From an uncultured Sulfitobacter sp. (lineage in GTDB: Bacteria; Pseudomonadota; Alphaproteobacteria; Rhodobacterales; Rhodobacteraceae), in assembly GCF_947500075.1 (NCBI RefSeq), contig NZ_CANMQS010000008.1:1-64000 (forward strand): a stretch of 64,000 bases of DNA, given 5' to 3'. The notes under the pieces were generated by a model. That model was not told the origin of the DNA. It did no database searches and saw nothing but the letters and a program-made list of their open reading frames with translations. The number at the start of each line of letters is the position of its first letter. Positions within the stretch are counted from its first letter, which is position 1. This document shows positions 1 to 7,910 of the stretch, piece after piece. A program made the position numbers and the translations under genes.

Positions 1-21
1 CTTTGGTCGCTTGTTGGCCAT
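1..21 (-). CDS. Start of a minus-strand gene running off the window, probable transposase OrfA
   Basis: Only seven codons are present (MANKRPK). They follow a strong ribosome binding site, GGAGGA, at 27-32 on the minus strand, six bases before the ATG. Many IS3-family OrfA proteins begin with a similar short basic stretch, and an IS-like end lies just upstream, so a transposase is the best guess. Seven residues cannot identify a family. The sequence left of the window would settle it. Confidence 0.45.
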
Positions 22-77
22 GTGTCTCCTCCGTTTTCCTAAACATAGCGGAGGACCAATTCAGTGGGGGAGGATCA
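1..77 (-). mobile_element. Possible insertion-sequence terminus (IS3-like)
   Basis: Read on the minus strand, the stretch begins TGATCCTCCCCCACTGA at position 77, continues through a GC-rich leader and reaches a ribosome binding site and ATG at 21. A TG start, a leader of about 50 bases and a small basic first protein are the usual layout of an IS3-type left end. The partner inverted repeat is outside the window, so this is inference. The remaining bases up to 283 show no gene or clear signal. Confidence 0.35.
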
Positions 78-283
78 CCCCACCATCAGTACTGGACATC
101 GTGATACTGGGCTTTGGCTCCAGACATCGAAAAAATCGTAGATACCGTAAGCGAGACGTCGTGGAATTCTTAGCTTTCCGGGAATTACAAAGACTGCACC
201 CTGACCCAACACAACGATCAAACATTGAGGGTAATCCGTTACAACCAACTCACTGGCGACAACGGGAGATGCGGATCGCTGAG

Positions 284-1897
284 CTAGTTTGGTTGCGCAC
301 TTTTGAAGTAGGAAGGGAAGTTCGTCATTTCCTTAGAAAGACCGGGTAGCATCGCTTCGCTCTTCCCATAGATATCTGCGGAACCACCGGATGACCGCCC
401 GGTGATGTAGAGCTTTGCGGCATCCGACATGCCCGACCCAGTTGCTCGATCTTCAAAGAGGTGTCTCCAGCCGTGAGTTGGGCGAAGGAGAGGGCGATCA
501 AGACCTAGGGGACCTCTAACCCAATCACTGACATTATTGGCGGCACGTTTCGAGAAAAGCCTACGTTCAGATTCCTCGGCCTCTGAGACTGCAAATGACA
601 GAAACCCTTCGTGAATGAGGTCGTCATGGATCGGAACTGTTCTCTCGCTGAAGCGGTTTTTGAGTTTTCGCCCACCCATAGTGGTGAGACGCATGAACCA
701 AATACCCGAAACCTGAAAGAACGAGGATGGTGACAGTTGAGCTATCTCGTTCACTCTTGCGCCTGAGTATGCACAGACCCACGAAATCCAACGCAAATCT
801 GCCTTCTCTTCCCTACGTGCCGCCTTAAGGACCAACTCAGCCTCGGACAGCTTGAAGGCCCTTTCACCTTCTGGAACGGGCTCGGCTTCGGGAACTTCTA
901 CGAGCGCAAGCGGATTTGATACTGGAAACAGGTCTCCGAGCTCTTGCCTTCGCGCCCAAGAGATAACCGTTCGCACGTTTTGTATGCGCTGGCCAATTGT
1001 GTTTGCTGCCAACTTACCCTCAGCGAGCATCTTTCGTTTCCATGCGTCGGCTTCCCGTGCAGTAACCGTTGATATTAGGTCACTTCCTCGGTGGGTTGAA
1101 AACTCTCTCACTGCTTTCTCGAACTTTTCAATCGTGCCAACGCGCGTCTCAGCAACGTGGGGAACTCCACGTCTTTCATCCACTTGCCGTCGAATGACCT
1201 CCCCAAAGGTAAGTTCTGAGATGCTGTTCTTCGATTTTGCTTCCGCCCGCTCCACACTGGCCCCTCGATAGGGTGGGTATTTGCTGGACTGACCAGTGTC
1301 GGAGTAGTCGCCACGAGCCTTCATTAGGTTGATCTCTGCCATGTTCGACATAGCATCTGCGACATGACTAAGAAGCTTGGTCCGCGACGCGGCGTCGACA
1401 TTTCGATGCTCTGCCGTAAGGAACGCATCAACGACAGGCCCATACCGTTCTTCCAAAGCGTGTGCTCTGATTCTTTCGTCTGGGACACTCAGGGGAGACT
1501 TGCCCCCGTGAACGGCCTGCTTGTCCAGTTGCTGCACCCGCGTCCATCTATCGACTGGACCCGGATTGTTATCAAAGGCTTCAACCCAACGCGCACGTAT
1601 TTCTCCTGCGATTGCCAGCGAGGTCTTGTGATCCAGCGGCTTTGGACCAGTACGCACAGCCTCATAGTGTTGTTGAAGGGCAGCGAGGACCGCGATCAAT
1701 CTAGCCTTGGCCTCAACCGCATCTTTCGTCTGTAAAGATGTCTCGAAATGATCACGAAGAGTAACGGTTTTTTTCCGTGTCCCAATTGGAACGGACAACG
1801 AAGTTCCTCTCAGCCGCTCAACTAGATCGGCGGGAACACGCACACGGACATGAAAAGTACTCCCGCGCTTGACTGGCTTCGGCATTGATAACCCCAT
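284..1897 (-). CDS. Site-specific tyrosine recombinase (integrase) of a tRNA-Val-associated element
   Basis: This 537-residue protein is a phage/island integrase that would recombine an element into the neighbouring tRNA gene. The N-terminus (KRGSTFHVRVRVPADL) resembles the DUF6538-type arm seen in integrases of this group. It is followed by a SAM-like core-binding segment (about residues 225-320) and a C-terminal catalytic domain. Visible catalytic positions are the Arg in SGARVNEIAQL, the HxxR box in HGWRH, and a Tyr in ADIYGK near the end. The second His box reads TGRSSG rather than LGH, which is unusual. The start MGLSMPKP is supported by GAGG nine bases upstream. The gene lies 80 bp beyond the tRNA 3' end on the same strand, the standard island layout. 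Base composition looks AT-richer than the flanking chromosome, which suggests transfer. Confidence 0.88.
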   Translation of the reverse strand: MGLSMPKPVKRGSTFHVRVRVPADLVERLRGTSLSVPIGTRKKTVTLRDHFETSLQTKDAVEAKARLIAVLAALQQHYEAVRTGPKPLDHKTSLAIAGEIRARWVEAFDNNPGPVDRWTRVQQLDKQAVHGGKSPLSVPDERIRAHALEERYGPVVDAFLTAEHRNVDAASRTKLLSHVADAMSNMAEINLMKARGDYSDTGQSSKYPPYRGASVERAEAKSKNSISELTFGEVIRRQVDERRGVPHVAETRVGTIEKFEKAVREFSTHRGSDLISTVTAREADAWKRKMLAEGKLAANTIGQRIQNVRTVISWARRQELGDLFPVSNPLALVEVPEAEPVPEGERAFKLSEAELVLKAARREEKADLRWISWVCAYSGARVNEIAQLSPSSFFQVSGIWFMRLTTMGGRKLKNRFSERTVPIHDDLIHEGFLSFAVSEAEESERRLFSKRAANNVSDWVRGPLGLDRPLLRPTHGWRHLFEDRATGSGMSDAAKLYITGRSSGGSADIYGKSEAMLPGLSKEMTNFPSYFKSAQPN

Positions 1898-1977
1898 TGT
1901 GTAGCACCTCTGTGTAACAGTTGGTGCGCTACGTACTCTATAAATTACAAGAGCTTACCTATACCAATGAGATAGTA

Positions 1978-2010
1978 TGGTGGGTGATAAGAGATTTGAA
2001 CTCCTGACAT
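1978..2010 (-). other. Putative attachment site (att) overlapping the tRNA-Val 3' end
   Basis: Tyrosine integrases encoded next to a tRNA usually recombine at the T arm and acceptor 3' end, and the element copy restores the tRNA. The integrase at 284-1897 lies directly downstream, so this segment probably is one att half. The second direct repeat should lie left of the window and cannot be seen, so the exact core is unknown. Confidence 0.4.
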
Positions 2011-2052
2011 CTTCGATGTGAACGAAGCGCTCTACCACTGAGCTAATCACCC
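1978..2052 (-). tRNA. tRNA-Val (anticodon CAC)
   Basis: The minus strand folds into a full cloverleaf. The acceptor stem GGGTGAT/ATCACCC is perfect, the D arm is GCTC..GAGC, and the anticodon stem CTTCG/CGAAG encloses TTCACAT, giving anticodon CAC. The T arm is AGGAG/CTCTT with loop TTCAAAT. The discriminator is A and the CCA end is encoded. It reads GUG valine codons. Its 3' end faces the integrase gene. Confidence 0.95.
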
Positions 2053-2131
2053 GTGCCGTTCGATTTAGCCAATAGGCGCCATACCTGCAAGAGGGCGGCG
2101 GCAAAAAAGCGTGGCCTGCCGGACATGGTCC

Positions 2132-2566
2132 TCAATGCGCCTTGGACTGCCTGATCTTGGCTGTAAAAACACGCGCGTTGGGCATGTCCTTCTCGCGCCG
2201 CACCTTGAGTTTGCCCAGCGGCGGCAGAACCAACTCGCGCTTTTCCGCAAGCGCGTCGCCGAGTGCCGCGAGCGTCGCTTCGACAACGGGTTTTGCATCC
2301 TTTTTCTTGATGCCCGACCGCGCGACAACGTCGTCGATCAGTTCTTTCTTGCGCAGTTCGGGCCCAAGGATCACTGACTTGGGCGCGTCGACCACGGCGG
2401 GCTGTGCCGACGGGGCGGGTTTTGGGGCACTGCCTGTTACCGGGCTGACTGGCGCAATCTTGGGCGCGGGTTTGGCGGCGACGGTCTTTGCTTTGGGTGC
2501 GCTGGACCGGGGCGCTGCCTTTGGGGCCGCGGCCGCTTTTGGTTTTTTGCTGGCGGTGGTGCTCAT
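2132..2566 (-). CDS. HU-family DNA-binding protein with an Ala/Lys/Pro-rich N-terminal tail
   Basis: A nucleoid-associated protein of about 144 residues. Residues 1-65 are a low-complexity basic tail rich in Ala, Lys and Pro, similar in composition to histone H1 tails. From about residue 70 the HU/IHF fold is recognisable (LRKKELIDDVVARSGIKKKD, then LPPLGKLKVRR). The ORF track begins four codons earlier at MRVK, but GAGGG lies five bases before MSTT, so that start is preferred. It is transcribed alone and separated from lon by a terminator. Its targets cannot be told from the sequence. Confidence 0.85.
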   Translation of the reverse strand: MSTTASKKPKAAAAPKAAPRSSAPKAKTVAAKPAPKIAPVSPVTGSAPKPAPSAQPAVVDAPKSVILGPELRKKELIDDVVARSGIKKKDAKPVVEATLAALGDALAEKRELVLPPLGKLKVRREKDMPNARVFTAKIRQSKAH

Positions 2567-2705
2567 CTTAACCCTCACTGGTTTTTGTTATGGTTTTGCC
2601 AAACCCTACCGCAGAACCGGGTAAAACGCCAGTTCAGGGAGTGGCATTTCACAGATCACACCGACGCAACAGCATCGGTTTGACCACAACCTGTTGTGGG
2701 TACAT

Positions 2706-2736
2706 AAAAAAAGCCCCCGACATACCGGGGGCTTTT
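2706..2736 (-). terminator. Intrinsic terminator after lon
   Basis: The stem AAAAGCCCCCG/CGGGGGCTTTT with a six-base loop lies 23 bp past the lon stop. It is flanked by A and T runs on both sides, so it should work for lon on the minus strand. Confidence 0.85.
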
Positions 2737-2758
2737 CCATTTTAGACCTCTGGGCAGA

Positions 2759-5170
2759 TCAATGCGCTGTTGCGGCGTCCCCTGCCCCGGATTTCGCGGC
2801 AAGTGTGGCTGCCGCCGCTGCATCTTCCGCTTCCTGATCCCATTCGATGGCTTCGGGAACTGCGGTCAATGCCTGCTCCAGCACTTCGGACACATGGCTG
2901 ACGGGGATGATGGTCAGCCCCTCTTTCACGTTGTCCGGAATCTCCGGCAGGTCTTTTTCGTTGTCCTGCGGGATCAGCACCGTGGTGATGCCACCGCGCA
3001 GAGCGGCGAGCAGCTTTTCCTTCAAGCCACCGATGGGCATGGCGTTGCCGCGCAGGCTGACTTCACCGGTCATCGCGATGTCCTTGCGCACCGGGATCTG
3101 TGTCAACACTGACACGATAGAAGTCACCATCGCCAGACCAGCGGAGGGGCCATCCTTGGGCGTTGCGCCATCGGGCACGTGCACGTGGATGTCCAGCGCA
3201 TCGAACTTCGGCGGCTTCACCCCGATCTTGGGCGAGATGGAGCGCACATAGGAGCTGGCCGCGTCGATGCTTTCCTTCATCACATCGCCGAGCTTGCCGG
3301 TGGTCTTCATCCGGCCTTTGCCCGGCAGGCGCAGCGCTTCGATCTGAAGCAGCTCCCCCCCGACGGAAGTATAGGCAAGGCCCGTGACCACGCCGATCTG
3401 ATCTTCTTTTTCGGCCAGACCGTAGCGGTGTTTGCGCACGCCCAGGAAATCATCAAGGTTGTCACCGTCAACGGTCACGCTGTCGGCTTCTTTCTTAATG
3501 ATCTTGGTCAGCGACTTCCGCGCCACTTTGGCGATCTCACGCTCCAGGTTCCGCACGCCCGCCTCACGGGTGTAGTACCGGATCATGCCGGTAAGCGCGC
3601 TGTCCTCGATCTCGAACTCCTTGGCCTTGAGGCCATGGTTCTTGATCTGCTTGGGCACCAGGTGCTGCTTGGCGATCTCGCGCTTTTCATCCTCGGTATA
3701 GCCCGCCAGCGGAATGATCTCCATCCGGTCGAGCAATGGCCCCGGCATGTTGTAGCTGTTGGACGTGGTCAGGAACATCACGTTCGACAGGTCGTATTCG
3801 ACCTCCAGATAGTGATCCACGAAAGTGGAGTTCTGTTCCGGATCAAGCACTTCGAGCATGGCAGACGCCGGATCGCCCCGGAAATCCTGCCCCATCTTGT
3901 CAATCTCATCCAACAAAATCAGCGGATTTGTTGTCTTCGCCTTTTTCAGCGCCTGAATGATCTTGCCGGGCATGGAGCCGATGTAGGTCCGGCGGTGGCC
4001 GCGGATCTCAGATTCGTCACGCACGCCGCCAAGGGAGATGCGGATGAATTCACGCCCCGTTGCCTTGGCCACGGATTTGCCAAGCGAGGTTTTACCCACG
4101 CCGGGAGGGCCCACAAGACACATGATCGGGCCTTTGAGCTTGGAGGAGCGTTGTTGCACCGCGAGGTATTCGACGATGCGTTCTTTCACCTTTTCAAGAC
4201 CGTAGTGGTCGTTATCAAGGATCTCCTGCGCCTTGCCGAGGTTCTTTTTCACGCGGGATTTCTTGCCCCACGGGATCGACAGCATCCAGTCAAGATAGTT
4301 GCGCACCACGGTTGCTTCGGCGGACATCGGGCTCATGTTCTTGAGCTTTTTCAGTTCCGCATCCGCCTTTTCGCGGGCTTCCTTGCTCAGCTTGGTTTCG
4401 GCGATTTTCTCTTCAAGTTCAGCAACTTCGTTCTTGCCGTCCTCGCCATCGCCCAGCTCCTGCTGGATCGCTTTCATCTGTTCGTTGAGGTAATACTCGC
4501 GCTGGGTCCGCTCCATCTGGGACTTCACGCGGGTTTTGATCTTTTTCTCAACCTGCAAGACAGACATTTCGCCCTGCATCAGGCCGTAGACTTTTTCCAG
4601 CCGCTCAGACACGGACAGCGTTTCCAGAAGGTCCTGCTTCTGGTCCACTTCAATGCCAAGGTGACCGGCAACGAGGTCCGCCAGACGCGCGGGCTCAGAG
4701 GTTTCACCCACGGCTGCAAGCGCCTCATCCGGCACGTTTTTCTTGACTTTGGCATAGCGTTCGAACTCATCCGCGACGGAGCGCAGCAGCGCTTCGGTCG
4801 TGGCGGCGTCACCGGGCATTTCGGTGAGATACTCCGCGCGCGCTTCAAAGAAATTGTCGTTCTCAAGATAGTCGGTGATGCGCACCCGCGCCTGCCCTTC
4901 GACAAGGACTTTTACAGTGCCATCGGGCAGTTTCAGCAGTTGCAGCACATTGGCCAGCACGCCGGCCTTGAAGATGCCATCGGAAGTGGGATCGTCTTCA
5001 CCGGGGTCGACCTGGCTGGACAACAGGATCTGTTTGTCATCCGCCATCACCTCTTCCAAGGCGCGGACCGACTTTTCGCGTCCCACAAACAGCGGCACAA
5101 TCATATGGGGGAAGACCACGATATCGCGCAGAGGCAATACAGGGTAGGACGCGTTCAAAGGCTCTAACAT
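2759..5170 (-). CDS. lon: ATP-dependent protease Lon
   Basis: Lon is a cytosolic hexameric AAA+ serine protease that removes misfolded and regulatory proteins. The protein is 803 residues, normal for LonA. An N-terminal substrate-binding domain opens with YPVLPLRDIVVFPHMIVPL and a charged coiled-coil segment follows. The AAA+ domain has Walker A GPPGVGKTS and Walker B ILLDEIDK. The C-terminal protease domain has the serine box PKDGPSAGLAM and the lysine box GGLKEKLLAA. The track ORF begins 37 codons earlier, but family alignment places the start at MLEPLNASYPV, preceded by AAGGA. The tail beyond LTAVPEAIEWD is Ala-rich. Confidence 0.97.
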   Translation of the reverse strand: MLEPLNASYPVLPLRDIVVFPHMIVPLFVGREKSVRALEEVMADDKQILLSSQVDPGEDDPTSDGIFKAGVLANVLQLLKLPDGTVKVLVEGQARVRITDYLENDNFFEARAEYLTEMPGDAATTEALLRSVADEFERYAKVKKNVPDEALAAVGETSEPARLADLVAGHLGIEVDQKQDLLETLSVSERLEKVYGLMQGEMSVLQVEKKIKTRVKSQMERTQREYYLNEQMKAIQQELGDGEDGKNEVAELEEKIAETKLSKEAREKADAELKKLKNMSPMSAEATVVRNYLDWMLSIPWGKKSRVKKNLGKAQEILDNDHYGLEKVKERIVEYLAVQQRSSKLKGPIMCLVGPPGVGKTSLGKSVAKATGREFIRISLGGVRDESEIRGHRRTYIGSMPGKIIQALKKAKTTNPLILLDEIDKMGQDFRGDPASAMLEVLDPEQNSTFVDHYLEVEYDLSNVMFLTTSNSYNMPGPLLDRMEIIPLAGYTEDEKREIAKQHLVPKQIKNHGLKAKEFEIEDSALTGMIRYYTREAGVRNLEREIAKVARKSLTKIIKKEADSVTVDGDNLDDFLGVRKHRYGLAEKEDQIGVVTGLAYTSVGGELLQIEALRLPGKGRMKTTGKLGDVMKESIDAASSYVRSISPKIGVKPPKFDALDIHVHVPDGATPKDGPSAGLAMVTSIVSVLTQIPVRKDIAMTGEVSLRGNAMPIGGLKEKLLAALRGGITTVLIPQDNEKDLPEIPDNVKEGLTIIPVSHVSEVLEQALTAVPEAIEWDQEAEDAAAAATLAAKSGAGDAATAH

Positions 5171-5406
5171 GCTCTTTTCCTTATATTTAGCAAGACGATG
5201 GGGCCCCTTGAGCAGGCAACCGCCGACGTCTCCTGTTTGGGGGATATGGCACCCACCCCCGCCTGTTTCAATGCCCTTCACGGGCTGTTGTGCGCATCAT
5301 CGGCTAAGGTCGGGCCGCTTGCAACCCATCGTCTTGTCTAGGTTTATGCGAAATTGACGCAGCTTTGAGGGCCAGACAGATACTCCGGAAGTCTACGTCT
5401 GGCCAC

Positions 5407-6534
5407 CTAAAGCGGATCAATATCGCCCTGCGCGCGGGTGGCGTGGAAATCGGCCTGCCAGGCAGCAAAGGTGCCTGCGGCGATTGCATCACGCATACCC
5501 GCCATAATGTCCTGATAGTATTGAAGGTTATGCCATGTCAGCAGCATCGAGCTGATGATCTCCTGACTTCGGAACACATGGTGCAGATAGGCGCGGGAAT
5601 AGTTGCGACAGGCGGGACAGGTACAGTTTTCATCCAGCGGGCGCGGGTCATCCATGTGCCGCGCGTTTTTGATGTTCAGAACGCCTAAACGTGTAAACAC
5701 CTGCCCCGTCCGGCCAGAGCGGGACGGCAGCACGCAATCCATCATGTCGATGCCCCGCGCCACGGCGCCCACGATGTCATCCGGTTTGCCCACGCCCATC
5801 AGGTAGCGCGGCTTGTCTGTGGGCAGTTGCTCTGGCGCGTAATCCAGACAGCCGAACATTGCCGCCTGCCCTTCGCCCACGGCGAGGCCCCCCACCGCAT
5901 AGCCGTCAAACTCGATCTCCCGCAGCGCCTCCGCCGATGCCCGGCGCAGGTCTTCCTCCAGCCCGCCTTGCTGAATGCCGAAAAGTGCATGGCCGGGGCG
6001 GTCGCCAAACGCCTGTTTGGAACGCGCAGCCCACCGCATGGACAATTCCATGCTGTTGGCAATCCGGTCCCGGTCCGCAGGCAGCGCGGGGCATTCGTCG
6101 AAACACATCACGATGTCAGAGCCCAGAAGCGCCTGAATTTCCATGGATCTTTCGGGGGTGATTTCGTGTTTGGACCCATCAATGTGGCTTTTGAAGGTGA
6201 CCCCCCGCTCGGTCAGCTTGCGCAGATCGGCAAGGCTCATCACCTGAAAGCCGCCTGAATCCGTGAGGATCGGCTTGTCCCAGTTCATGAATTTGTGCAG
6301 CCCCCCCAGCCAGTCGATCCGTTCGGCCGTGGGGCGCAGCATCAGATGATAGGTGTTGCCCAGTAGGATGTCCGCACCGGTGGAAGCCACACTATCCGGC
6401 ATCATCGCCTTGACCGTCGCCGCGGTGCCCACAGGCATGAAAGCAGGCGTGCGGATGTCGCCACGGGTCGTGTGGATCACCCCGGCGCGGGCGCGGCCAT
6501 CGGTGGCGTTCAGATCAAAGGAAATGCGGGTCAT
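5407..6534 (-). CDS. tgt: Queuine tRNA-ribosyltransferase
   Basis: Tgt exchanges guanine-34 for a queuine precursor in GUN-anticodon tRNAs (Asp, Asn, His, Tyr). The 375-residue protein has the TIM-barrel motifs expected: [10 protein letters not shown] with the general base Asp, the nucleophile region [15 protein letters not shown], and the zinc site [16 protein letters not shown]. Fourteen codons of the track ORF were trimmed because MTRISFDL is the usual start. The 236-bp gap to lon (5171-5406) shows no gene. The gene diverges from the SPFH gene. Confidence 0.96.
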   Translation of the reverse strand: MTRISFDLNATDGRARAGVIHTTRGDIRTPAFMPVGTAATVKAMMPDSVASTGADILLGNTYHLMLRPTAERIDWLGGLHKFMNWDKPILTDSGGFQVMSLADLRKLTERGVTFKSHIDGSKHEITPERSMEIQALLGSDIVMCFDECPALPADRDRIANSMELSMRWAARSKQAFGDRPGHALFGIQQGGLEEDLRRASAEALREIEFDGYAVGGLAVGEGQAAMFGCLDYAPEQLPTDKPRYLMGVGKPDDIVGAVARGIDMMDCVLPSRSGRTGQVFTRLGVLNIKNARHMDDPRPLDENCTCPACRNYSRAYLHHVFRSQEIISSMLLTWHNLQYYQDIMAGMRDAIAAGTFAAWQADFHATRAQGDIDPL

Positions 6535-6601
6535 ACCGTGCTCTTTCTTGGTTGGATGCGGGCCTAGCCCATGCACTCAGAACTTGCAATTGGGCAGTTT
6601 T

Positions 6602-6647
6602 CTCACCAAATGGGAGGGCAAAGCCTCACCAAATGGGAGGGCAAAGC
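6602..6647. repeat. Perfect 23-bp tandem duplication between tgt and the SPFH gene
   Basis: CTCACCAAATGGGAGGGCAAAGC occurs twice head to tail with no mismatch, at 6602-6624 and 6625-6647. It sits in the divergent promoter region, 25 bp before the SPFH start codon. The CCAAATGGG core matches the dispersed repeat at 9322, 12536 and 35050. Confidence 0.9.
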
Positions 6648-6671
6648 GCCAATAGATTTAGGGACTTATTT

Positions 6672-7565
6672 GTGAGCATCGAAGAACTTATCCTCGGCAT
6701 CCTGCAAGACAACGTCGCCTTTCTGCTGTTGGCGGCTCTCGTTGTGGTGGTCATTGTCAAAGCGGTAAAAATCGTGCCGCAATCCGAACAACACGTGATT
6801 GAGCGGTTTGGCCGCCTGCGGTCGGTGCTTGGGCCGGGGATCAACATGATCGTGCCGTTCATCGACCGGGTGGCGCATAAGATCTCCATCCTGGAGCGCC
6901 AGCTGCCCACCGCCAGTCAGGACGCGATCACCCGCGACAACGTGTTGGTGCAGGTCGACACCTCCGTCTTCTACCGCATCACGGAGCCGGAAAAGACCGT
7001 CTACCGCATCCGCGATGTGGATTCAGCGATTGCCACCACAGTCGCCGGCATCGTGCGGGCGGAAATCGGCAAGATGGATCTGGATGAGGTACAGGCGAAC
7101 CGGTCTTCCCTGATCATGACCATCAAGACCACGGTTGAGGATGCCGTGGATAGTTGGGGCATCGAAGTAACCCGCGCGGAAATCCTCGATGTGAACCTTG
7201 ATGCCGCAACCCGTGCGGCGATGATGCAGCAGCTCAACGCCGAACGCGCACGCCGCGCGCAGGTGACGGAGGCCGAAGGCTCCAAACGCGCGGTCGAACT
7301 TGCGGCGGATGCGGAACTTTATGCGTCAGAGCAAGCCGCCAAGGCGCGCCGGGTGCTGGCCGAAGCCGAAGCCTATGCCACGCAGGTCGTCGCGGTCGCC
7401 ATCGACGAAAACGGGCTGGAAGCGGCGCAATACCAGATCGCCCTGAAACAGGTCGAGGCGCTGAGCGCGATGGGTGCAGGCAACGGCAATCAGACCGTTG
7501 TGGTGCCCGCGCAGGTGCTTGATGCTTTTGGCGATGCCTTCAAGCTGCTGCGGGGACGTGAGTGA
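6672..7565 (+). CDS. SPFH/Band 7 membrane protein, QmcA-type
   Basis: A stomatin/prohibitin-family protein that anchors to the inner membrane and oligomerises, probably organising membrane microdomains or modulating proteases such as FtsH. One membrane segment (FLLLAALVVVVIVKAVKIV) is followed by the Band 7 domain (SEQHVIERFGRLRSVLGPG) and a long Ala/Glu coiled coil. I place the start at GTG 6672 (VSIEEL), seven bases after AGGGA. The track ATG lies 40 codons upstream, reads through the tandem repeat, and would hide the membrane anchor. The stop overlaps the NfeD start (TGATG), the conserved qmcA-nfeD pairing. Confidence 0.88.
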   Translation: MSIEELILGILQDNVAFLLLAALVVVVIVKAVKIVPQSEQHVIERFGRLRSVLGPGINMIVPFIDRVAHKISILERQLPTASQDAITRDNVLVQVDTSVFYRITEPEKTVYRIRDVDSAIATTVAGIVRAEIGKMDLDEVQANRSSLIMTIKTTVEDAVDSWGIEVTRAEILDVNLDAATRAAMMQQLNAERARRAQVTEAEGSKRAVELAADAELYASEQAAKARRVLAEAEAYATQVVAVAIDENGLEAAQYQIALKQVEALSAMGAGNGNQTVVVPAQVLDAFGDAFKLLRGRE

Positions 7566-7840
7566 TGGCGGATTATCTTTCCCTTTGGTGGATGTGGATC
7601 TGCATCGCGCTGGTGGTTGGCTTGATTGAATTGCTTGCGCCCGGTTTCATCTTCCTCGGGTTCGCCCTGGGTGCGCTGGTCATGGCTGCGGTGGTTTTTG
7701 TTGTGCCGGGTCTGTCGGTGCCGGTCATGCTGGCGCTTTTTGCGATCCTGTCGCTGATTGCATGGATTGTGCTGCGGCAGGTGTTCAGACGTCAGTCGTC
7801 CGGCGCGCGTATCGTCACCCGCGACATCAACGAAAACTGA
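7565..7840 (+). CDS. Short NfeD-like membrane protein, partner of the SPFH protein
   Basis: A 91-residue protein with an N-terminal Trp-rich segment and two to three membrane helices (IALVVGLIELLAPGFIFLG and VPVMLALFAILSLIAWIVL). NfeD proteins pair with SPFH proteins, as in the E. coli qmcA-ybbK pair. Usual relatives are about 150 residues with a soluble OB-fold at the C-terminus. This one stops after the last helix plus about 15 residues, so the OB domain is missing. The ATG overlaps the upstream stop by one base, showing translational coupling. Confidence 0.8.
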   Translation: MADYLSLWWMWICIALVVGLIELLAPGFIFLGFALGALVMAAVVFVVPGLSVPVMLALFAILSLIAWIVLRQVFRRQSSGARIVTRDINEN

Positions 7841-7910
7841 CGCCCGACCCATTGCTTGAGGTCACCTGCCCCGCCTGCTACCCCAAGGTCCTGAACAACG
7901 GGAGCAGGCC

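Noticed and set aside
11-349. Plus-strand 112-residue ORF near the left end
   Set aside because: No ribosome binding site, no recognisable domain; it overlaps the integrase 3' end and the IS-like terminus on the other strand.
3179-5167. 662-residue plus-strand ORF
   Set aside because: It is the complement of lon; composition (His/Phe/Leu-rich) is typical of antisense frames in GC-rich genes.
5171-5406. Heat-shock sigma-32 promoter or small gene upstream of lon
   Set aside because: No CTTG-type -35 with a properly spaced -10 was found, and the short ORFs there have no support.
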